64,000 nucleotides of DNA from Plasmodium relictum (Eukaryota; Apicomplexa; Aconoidasida; Haemosporida; Plasmodiidae), in NCBI RefSeq assembly GCF_900005765.1, contig NC_041684.1, forward strand, positions 590,889 through 654,888, read 5' to 3'. The position numbers and the translations under genes are program-made. The notes under the pieces are model-generated. The model was not told where the DNA came from and searched no databases. It saw only the letters and a list, made by a program, of their open reading frames with translations. This document shows, one piece after another, positions 57,651-64,000 of this stretch (position 1 is the first letter of the stretch; every line of letters begins with the position of its first letter).

Positions 57651-59561
57651 ATGAGAATTTCAAAAGTGTTTTATTTTTTTAATATTTTTTTAGTTTCTCA
57701 CTTGTTGATGCCTCATTTATCAAAAATAATCCATGATACTAAAAAAGAATTAGTTTCATTAAATGATGTTGAACGTGAATTAAAAAGAAAAGAGAAAAAA
57801 AAAAAAATAATTTTGTATGCTACTTTAGCAACAGTAACGGCAGCTTTATGTGCAGCTGTAGGATTTGGAATTTATTTTCACAAAAAAAAAAAAGTTAAAA
57901 AGGATTTAGAGGATGATAAAAAAAAAGGAAATAAATTACCTTTGAAGCCTTTTGAAAAAGAACCAATAGAACATGAAGACGAAGAATATGAGGAGGATCC
58001 TAAACCTTCTCATCCTTCTCATCCTTCTCATCCTTCTCAACCTTCTCATCCTTCTCATCCTTCTCAACCTTCTCATCCTTCTCATCCTTCTCATCCTTCT
58101 CATCCTTCTCAACCTTCTCATCCTTCTCATCCTTCTCAACCTTCTCATCCTTCTCAACCTTCTCAACCCGCGAAATTACCTGAAAAAGAACCTAAGAAAT
58201 CACAGAAACATATTAAACCTCTAACGGTTAATGTAGAAACACAGACTTATGATCCCGACATAATTGGTGATAAAGTTGATAGTCTTTTTAATAAAAAAGA
58301 TGGATCTTTAGAAATTAATCCACAAACAAAACCTGAAGTACAGCCACAAATTGAAGTACCAGGAGAATTTGGACTAGTACCTTTTACAAAACCATTATCT
58401 GAAAAACCTGCAACCCTTAAAATATATTTTCCTGAAGAATCATCTAATGAATTATTTAATCCCCTTAAATCAAATTTAAGCACATTTCTAAAATTTCCAT
58501 ATTTACAAACATCTAAAATTATAGTACCCGATAAATCATTGTTTTCTTCTTCTGATGATAATCAAGATAAATTAGAATCCACTGAGCCAAAAAAAATACC
58601 ACAATCACATCACTTGAAACAATTCAAACATAGTGAACCAACAATTTCACAACCAAAAAAAATACCACAATTACATCACTTGAAAGAGTTCAAACATAGT
58701 GAACCAAAAATTGAAGAATCACCAAAAATTGATCCACTAGCATATCAAAATATATCATTAGAAGTCAGTGAACCAACAATTGCAGAACCACCAAAAAAAA
58801 TACCACAATTACATCACTTGAAAGAGTTCAAACATAGTGAACCAACAATTTCACAACAACAGAAAAAAAGTCCTCAATCACGTCACTTGAAAGAATTCAA
58901 ACTCAGTGGACCAAAAATCAAAGAAGAAATTGAAATGGATACATTACCATATGACTATAAAAAATCAGAATCCCCCAAAGAACTAAAACTCTTGCAAAAA
59001 TTAAAAACCTCTGAACAACAAAAAACAACTTCACAATCAGATCAGGATAAAATATTAGGACCCAGTGTTAAACCAAAAATGATTTCTCAATCAAGTCATT
59101 CTAAAATAGCAAGTCCACCCAGTGGTATATCAAATGTTATTTCACTATCATCATATCAACCTAAAACACAAAAAGCCACTGATAAACCAGAGGGTTTCTT
59201 TGAAGACTCATCTTCAGAACCTAAGCCTCTTCCACCTTTTAAAAACATAAGAATGTCGTCTCCTACTCCATTTAAACAACCAAAAACTATTAAATTTTCT
59301 CCAATGAAGAAATCAGCTTCAAGTGCAAGTATTGTTACTTCTAAACCTCAATTAAAAGAAGGTATAGTATTTGCATCTACAAAAGAACACGCAGATACTA
59401 GTAAAACGGAAGGCAAAAGTCATAAAGCAAGTAGTAAATCATTTGTGGATAGTACCTCACCCATTGCGCAAAGCTCAAGTGTTGAAAAAGCTATGACTAG
59501 TGAAAAAACTTCGTCTCAAAGTTCATCGAGTACACATAAGGGTGATGAATCAAGTTCTTAA
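57651..59561 (+). CDS. ETRAMP-like membrane protein with long repetitive C-terminal domain
   Basis: Single exon, 636 aa. The N-terminal architecture is that of early transcribed membrane proteins: signal peptide (residues ~1-24), a short charged segment ending in a KRKEKKKK cluster, a membrane helix (~53-76, ILYATLATVTAALCAAVGFGIYF) and then HKKKK. ETRAMPs insert in the parasitophorous vacuole membrane with the C-terminus facing the host cell. Here the C-terminal part is unusually long (~555 aa). It has 18 copies of a Ser-His/Gln-Pro tripeptide (~119-173), a Pro/Ser/Lys-rich region with four copies of a HHLKEFKHSEP-type repeat, and a Ser-rich end. Codon use is less A+T-extreme than the neighbours. 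P. falciparum ETRAMP10.2 is next to AdoMetDC/ODC (from memory), so this is its likely positional counterpart. Confidence 0.8.
   Translation: MRISKVFYFFNIFLVSHLLMPHLSKIIHDTKKELVSLNDVERELKRKEKKKKIILYATLATVTAALCAAVGFGIYFHKKKKVKKDLEDDKKKGNKLPLKPFEKEPIEHEDEEYEEDPKPSHPSHPSHPSQPSHPSHPSQPSHPSHPSHPSHPSQPSHPSHPSQPSHPSQPSQPAKLPEKEPKKSQKHIKPLTVNVETQTYDPDIIGDKVDSLFNKKDGSLEINPQTKPEVQPQIEVPGEFGLVPFTKPLSEKPATLKIYFPEESSNELFNPLKSNLSTFLKFPYLQTSKIIVPDKSLFSSSDDNQDKLESTEPKKIPQSHHLKQFKHSEPTISQPKKIPQLHHLKEFKHSEPKIEESPKIDPLAYQNISLEVSEPTIAEPPKKIPQLHHLKEFKHSEPTISQQQKKSPQSRHLKEFKLSGPKIKEEIEMDTLPYDYKKSESPKELKLLQKLKTSEQQKTTSQSDQDKILGPSVKPKMISQSSHSKIASPPSGISNVISLSSYQPKTQKATDKPEGFFEDSSSEPKPLPPFKNIRMSSPTPFKQPKTIKFSPMKKSASSASIVTSKPQLKEGIVFASTKEHADTSKTEGKSHKASSKSFVDSTSPIAQSSSVEKAMTSEKTSSQSSSSTHKGDESSS
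58004..58168 (+). repeat. 9-bp tandem repeat coding Ser-His-Pro / Ser-Gln-Pro
   Basis: Eighteen uninterrupted 9-base units CCT TCT CAT or CCT TCT CAA. The His/Gln choice (last base T or A) forms its own higher-order pattern, with blocks such as HHHQ, HHQ and HHHHQ. Much richer in C than the surroundings. Confidence 0.95.
58588..58925 (+). repeat. Degenerate ~66-72 bp coding repeat (HHLKEFKHSEP type)
   Basis: Four copies starting near 58588, 58656, 58792 and 58862, each with a Lys-x-Pro-Gln, His-Leu-Lys-x-Phe-Lys and Ser-Glu/Gly-Pro core. A ~60 bp stretch without the core separates copies two and three. Confidence 0.85.
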
Positions 59562-60918
59562 ATTAAATAAGATATATAAGGAACTTGGACTAATATAATT
59601 AATTAAATATTAAAAATCATTAATGAAAATTATTTATTTTTATATAATAGTTTTGTAAATATTATAATTATAATCCAATTAGATGAGTTAAGAAATCATA
59701 AGAAAAAAAGGATGATATGATAATTTTTCAAAGATATAGTAATGCCTTATTATCTAAGTAGTATTGAAATGTCTTAGATCGTTCATTAATACATCTTAAA
59801 CTTAATAATTTTAATAACAGAAAAAATAATAAAATAAAAATAACTATATTTTTTTATTATTTTATATGAAAATAACATTCTGAAATTGAAAAAAAAATCA
59901 ATATCATTTTATATATAACTGTGCATGATAAATTATTAACGATATTATTGTGTATTACTTAGATTTTTGAGCATGTTATTTTAAATATTTAATAGAAAAT
60001 ATATATATATGTCTTGCATAAATATTAATTAAATTTTAATATATACATTTATATATATTATTATTTATCACTATGAAATTATATTCTTTTTTATTTTTCA
60101 TTATTTTCGTAATGTATTTGAAGCATTTATTCGAAGTATTTATTCCTTTTTTTTTTCATCATTTTCTTTTTTAAAATTTATATTTTTATACTTTTAATGT
60201 GTGTAATTAAAAAAAAAAAAAGATAAGAAGCTCCAATATAAATAAGAAACTAATATTAAACTTATTATTGAAATATAAAAAAAAAAAGGAAATGTAATTT
60301 TTGAATTGAGCTTTTTATATTTTTTTTTTCAAGGAAATATTAACGAAAAATATCATATATCATGAAGAAATTATTTGTGAATTTATTGATATATAAGAAA
60401 AAAAAAAGAAAAATTAAAATTAATTTATGTATAGCAATATCAATTCACTACAAAATAAAAGATAACGAAGTAATAAAGAGTTGCTAAAATATATATTAAG
60501 TAATGAATTTTTCTATTTAAGAAGTATTTTATCTTATATAAAAGAAGCATGCACGCATGCAACATTATTATTGTAATCTTAAATTACATTATCTTTCTTG
60601 ATTCACAAAAATTTTATCTTTTAGATAAAGAACAGTAATAATCATTATAAATATATAAGAATAACTTATTTGGATTTATGTTTTAATATAAAAAAAAAAA
60701 CTAAATAAAAATTTAAAAAAACATAAAAAGGATTAGTATTTTTTTAATTTCAACTTAATAGTTAAATTTTGAGAATGTTACGTTAATTTTTTTTTTTAAT
60801 ATTTCTGTTCTTAAATCAAAGAACTAACTTTGATGTTGTGGGTTCATATCGCATCATGAAATTTACATTTTAATAAAAAAGAAAAAGTTATTTAATACAT
60901 ATTTACTAACAAAATCAA
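59562..60918. other. Spacer between the two ETRAMP-like genes
   Basis: 1.36 kb serving as 3' flank and promoter. Ordinary A+T-rich sequence; a GCATGCACGCATGC near 60548-60561 stands out as a short G+C-containing patch (possible AP2-type element; see findings). Confidence 0.6.
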
Positions 60919-61926
60919 ATGAGAACCATAAAAGTATATAATTTTTTTATCTTTGTATTATTTACTAGTTTTGTACTATTGTATTTATCATGTGAAAATT
61001 TATCTATCACAAAAAAATTAAATGCCTTAAAAAGAGTTGAAAAGGAACTAGATAAAAAAAAAAATAGGAATATACTAATTATAATTTTGTTTACGGCTGC
61101 AGGATTAGCTTTATCTTTTGCAATAATCAGAAAAAAAATTTATGAAGTAGTAAGAGAAAGGAATTATAAAAATAGGGCAGCGGGTAAGGATGATTTTTTT
61201 GATAATACCAAAAATTTCTCTAGAAAATATAACAAAATTTTATCGTTATCAAGTGATTACTTGGATAATGAATTTTATAAAGCTTCTGATAAAAATAAAA
61301 GCAATGTAAAAAATTTTTCATTTTTACAAAAGGCAGTTAATGACACACAATCTCGTCTTCATGTAACACTTTCAGATTACGAATTAAGGTGTATACTTCG
61401 TGAATTATATAGACGAATGGATGTAAAATATTACGATTATATGAATAATAAATATAACAAAACAAAAGATAATGATTTAAATAGTTCTTTTTCAGTGAAC
61501 AAGCCATCATACAAATCGAAAATCCCTTTACCTCCAGAAGTAATTAACAAGAACTTTATGAAAGCTTTAGATATTGCGAGCAAAGTAAAGAAACAATTAA
61601 AAGATGATTTTTTAAAAACCGATGATAATAATAAAAGTATATCACCAAAACCACATGATACAAAAAAATTAGTTAATTTTGTTGCCAATAACGAAGGTTA
61701 TGAATTAACAAAAGAGCAATCTGATGAATTATGTAAATACACTCATTTAACTTCCTTAGAATTATACTATGAACATATGAATAAAATAAATCCAATGCTT
61801 AAAAAACCAAAATTAAAAACTTACAGTATGGATATGAATGTCTTTTCAACCTTTAATAAAAAAAATATGCAAAATCATAAAAATCAAATTATTTTGGGAG
61901 CAGAAAATGTTGAGAAGCATATATAA
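60919..61926 (+). CDS. ETRAMP-like membrane protein with helical C-terminal domain
   Basis: Single exon, 335 aa. Same N-terminal plan as the upstream gene: signal peptide (IKVYNFFIFVLFTSFVLLYLS), a short Lys-rich segment (ALKRVEKELDKKKNR) and a membrane helix (~51-70, ILIIILFTAAGLALSFAII). A basic stretch and ~255 further residues follow. Unlike classical ETRAMPs, and unlike its neighbour, the C-terminal part is not low complexity. It contains two segments of similar pattern, residues ~134-182 and ~249-292, each with an amphipathic helix ending YYDYMN or YYEHMN, suggesting a folded, partly duplicated domain. Predicted location is the parasitophorous vacuole membrane or other parasite-host interface. 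The likeness of both N-termini points to tandem duplication followed by replacement or divergence of the C-terminal region. Confidence 0.7.
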   Translation: MRTIKVYNFFIFVLFTSFVLLYLSCENLSITKKLNALKRVEKELDKKKNRNILIIILFTAAGLALSFAIIRKKIYEVVRERNYKNRAAGKDDFFDNTKNFSRKYNKILSLSSDYLDNEFYKASDKNKSNVKNFSFLQKAVNDTQSRLHVTLSDYELRCILRELYRRMDVKYYDYMNNKYNKTKDNDLNSSFSVNKPSYKSKIPLPPEVINKNFMKALDIASKVKKQLKDDFLKTDDNNKSISPKPHDTKKLVNFVANNEGYELTKEQSDELCKYTHLTSLELYYEHMNKINPMLKKPKLKTYSMDMNVFSTFNKKNMQNHKNQIILGAENVEKHI

Positions 61927-64000
61927 ACTCCTTTTACTGAAGTTAAAGATCAATTATAAATACTTAAATATTATATTTACTTACATTTATGTTTAAATCA
62001 ATTAAGAGATGGAGAATCTTCATTTTAGATATTAAAATGTATATAATGGTTTAATATCTTATTTTGTTGTAAACTTAGAAATAAAAAAGTATTTGGCTTT
62101 TATTATAAATTTAAACACAAAAATATATTATTTCTAAGGACGATTTATTTAGCATTTACCTTGTATTTATATACTTTATATGAGAAGCAGCACATTACTA
62201 TAAATTCTACCATAATGAGATTCACTATATAAGATTGAAACTTATGCAATTTAAGTTTTATATTTAAATGTTTTAGTTCCAACAAAAACAAGTGGATTTA
62301 ATTAAATAACTTTTTTTTTCTTTTTTTGTTGTATAATTAAAGGTATTTTTGACATTTTTCTTATAAGGAATCATAATTTAACCAGTTTTGGTTATTTATA
62401 TTAGTGTGATTGATAATAAAATAGAAGCTTTCTGTTTTAAAATTAAAAAATTAAAAAAATGTGTATTTTAAAGTACATTCAGATTTTTATATAACCTTCT
62501 ATTTTTGTTTGCTATCATTTGTAATAAAGTTTATAAATCTAATTAATTCTTTTCATCAAACAAGATTTTAAATAGTAATATTATTTTAATTTTTATATTT
62601 CATGCACAAAAGAAAAAAAATATTTCCTATTATATATATATATATTTAATTTTTTTTTTTTACTCTTAAAACTTTTTTTTTTAAAAAATTAAAACCTTTA
62701 ATTTTTAGTTTTCCTTTTTTTTTTTTGTATTTTAATTTGATCATTATGTGTATAATTTGTTCAACTTTCAATGTATCTATAAAATTTTAAAAAATTAAAA
62801 ATTCCCACATATATATATATAAGAATAAAAAAATGTAATTAATATGTTATAAGTAATAATATATAAAATATATTAACATAATTTTAATTGTATTTTTTAA
62901 TTTATCTTTTTACAAAATTTTAAAAAAAAATTTAAATGCTATAAAATTGTTTAAGTCTATAAAGAAATTCATAAAAGATAAGTTTTATATATAAAATATA
63001 TTGTTTGGAAATTAAATTTTAAAACATAATAAAAATTGTACTAATACACAATACAAAAGGTACTGTATACATTTTTAGCTAAAAAAATAATTTTTAATTT
63101 TTTTTTTATTAATAGTGATTATTTTATTAAGAATAAAATCTTTAGTTTATATGAAAATGTAAAAAAAAGTAATTGATACTTGATAAGTATGCATTCAAGT
63201 TAAAAGTAGTAGAGTAAAATAATAGAATCATTAATAAATAACAAAAATAAAAAAATTTTTGGCATATATTTTTAATACAAAAAAAAAAAAAAAAAAAAAA
63301 AATTAATACTTTATATTTATTTTGTTTATTTGAAATTTGACTTAAAATAAAAAATACTTCTTTTATTTTACTTAAGGAAAATTAAAATTTAGAAAAAAAG
63401 AAAAAGCAATTAAACAAGAATATTCAATTTATATATGAATTAAGATTTTACAAAATAAACATAAAACTTTTACATAAATATTATTTATTTGTCTCTAAAT
63501 ATATTTATAAAAAAATGCTTAATGATATTATATCTTAATTTTTTATTTTTATTATTAATATTATATTTTTTTTTTTATTTTTCATTAGTTTTTTTATTAA
63601 ATTTAAATCTTATTAGCAAGTTTAAAATTTTTATTGAGCCCGTTAAAATTTTTTTAAAAATCTTGTTAATTTAAATAATATACGCAAACAGATAATTGTT
63701 AATATGAGACCGATATTAAAAAAAATAAAAGAAAAAAATTTATTATAGCCAAGTTTTATTTTATTTGCGATTAAATCTTTTTTCCAAAATATTTATTTTT
63801 TATTTAAAGTTCTTATCTAACACCTGTTCATCATTTATGAATTCACTGCATTTATCGACTTAATATATATTGTATATCCTTTGATTCCAGATCATATTTA
63901 TATCTAAAGGTAGTTTGTACAAAAAACACATGAAAATTAACTTAATGATTTAATAATCAGTAAAATGTAATTAAATTGTTAGATTGTGATAAAACATAAT
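61927..64000. other. Gene-free right end of the window
   Basis: 2.07 kb of A+T-rich sequence after the second ETRAMP-like gene, including a 23-base poly-A run near 63280. A Phe/Leu-rich open frame near 63.49-63.67 kb is low complexity and not credible. No exon, RNA or subtelomeric repeat recognised. Confidence 0.65.

Noticed and set aside
57936-58224. Arg-rich minus-strand and Leu-rich plus-strand frames over the 9-bp repeat
   Set aside because: Repeat of a multiple of three keeps every frame open; the ETRAMP frame alone has a signal peptide and continues past the repeat.

Overview
The window is nuclear DNA of a malaria parasite (Plasmodium). The evidence is extreme A+T richness, poly-A/poly-T and AT-microsatellite spacers, Asn/Lys-rich low-complexity inserts, and short GT-AG introns in conserved eukaryotic genes. 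It also carries the fused S-adenosylmethionine/ornithine decarboxylase typical of Plasmodium and two ETRAMP-like genes. The order PIG-A, DER1-like, AdoMetDC/ODC, ETRAMP matches, from memory, the right part of P. falciparum chromosome 10. The very low G+C with divergent repeats would suit an avian malaria species (P. gallinaceum or P. relictum type), but I cannot fix the species from sequence alone.

Layout. Bases 1-9.7 kb (plus strand): a six-exon DEAD-box helicase cut by the left edge, a CD2BP2/Lin1-like GYF protein, and a four-exon protein phosphatase inhibitor-3. Bases 10.3-17.3 kb (minus): a three-exon unknown protein, a five-exon putative type I membrane protein, a tiny candidate gene, and an organelle-targeted RimM-like protein with a C-terminal zinc finger. 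Bases 19.6-22.1 kb: the decapping subunit DCP1. Bases 23.5-24.4 kb: a five-exon 131-residue protein on the minus strand. Bases 25.3-27.4 kb: a divergent ORC-like ATPase. Bases 27.9-32.2 kb (minus): PIG-A (seven exons) and a derlin. Bases 33.7-34.7 kb: an RMND1/DUF155 protein. Bases 35.3-45.4 kb (minus): a TAF9-like protein split by a huge Asn insert, the PP1 regulator SDS22, and RPAP1. Bases 45.9-47.4 kb: a helical-repeat, probably organellar protein. Bases 48.1-52.1 kb (minus): AdoMetDC/ODC. Then comes a 5.5 kb gene-poor stretch and two ETRAMP-like genes (57.7-61.9 kb) whose products probably sit in the parasitophorous vacuole membrane.

Most genes are unrelated housekeeping functions: transcription (TAF9, RPAP1), splicing (GYF protein), mRNA decay (DCP1), replication (ORC-like), GPI synthesis and ER quality control (PIG-A, derlin), organelle translation (RimM, RMND1, helical-repeat) and polyamines. 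Two are regulators of the same enzyme, PP1 (inhibitor-3 and SDS22). I see no rRNA, CRISPR array, insertion sequence or convincing tRNA. Exon joins were worked out by hand from GT/AG sites, reading phase and family similarity, so boundaries are predictions.
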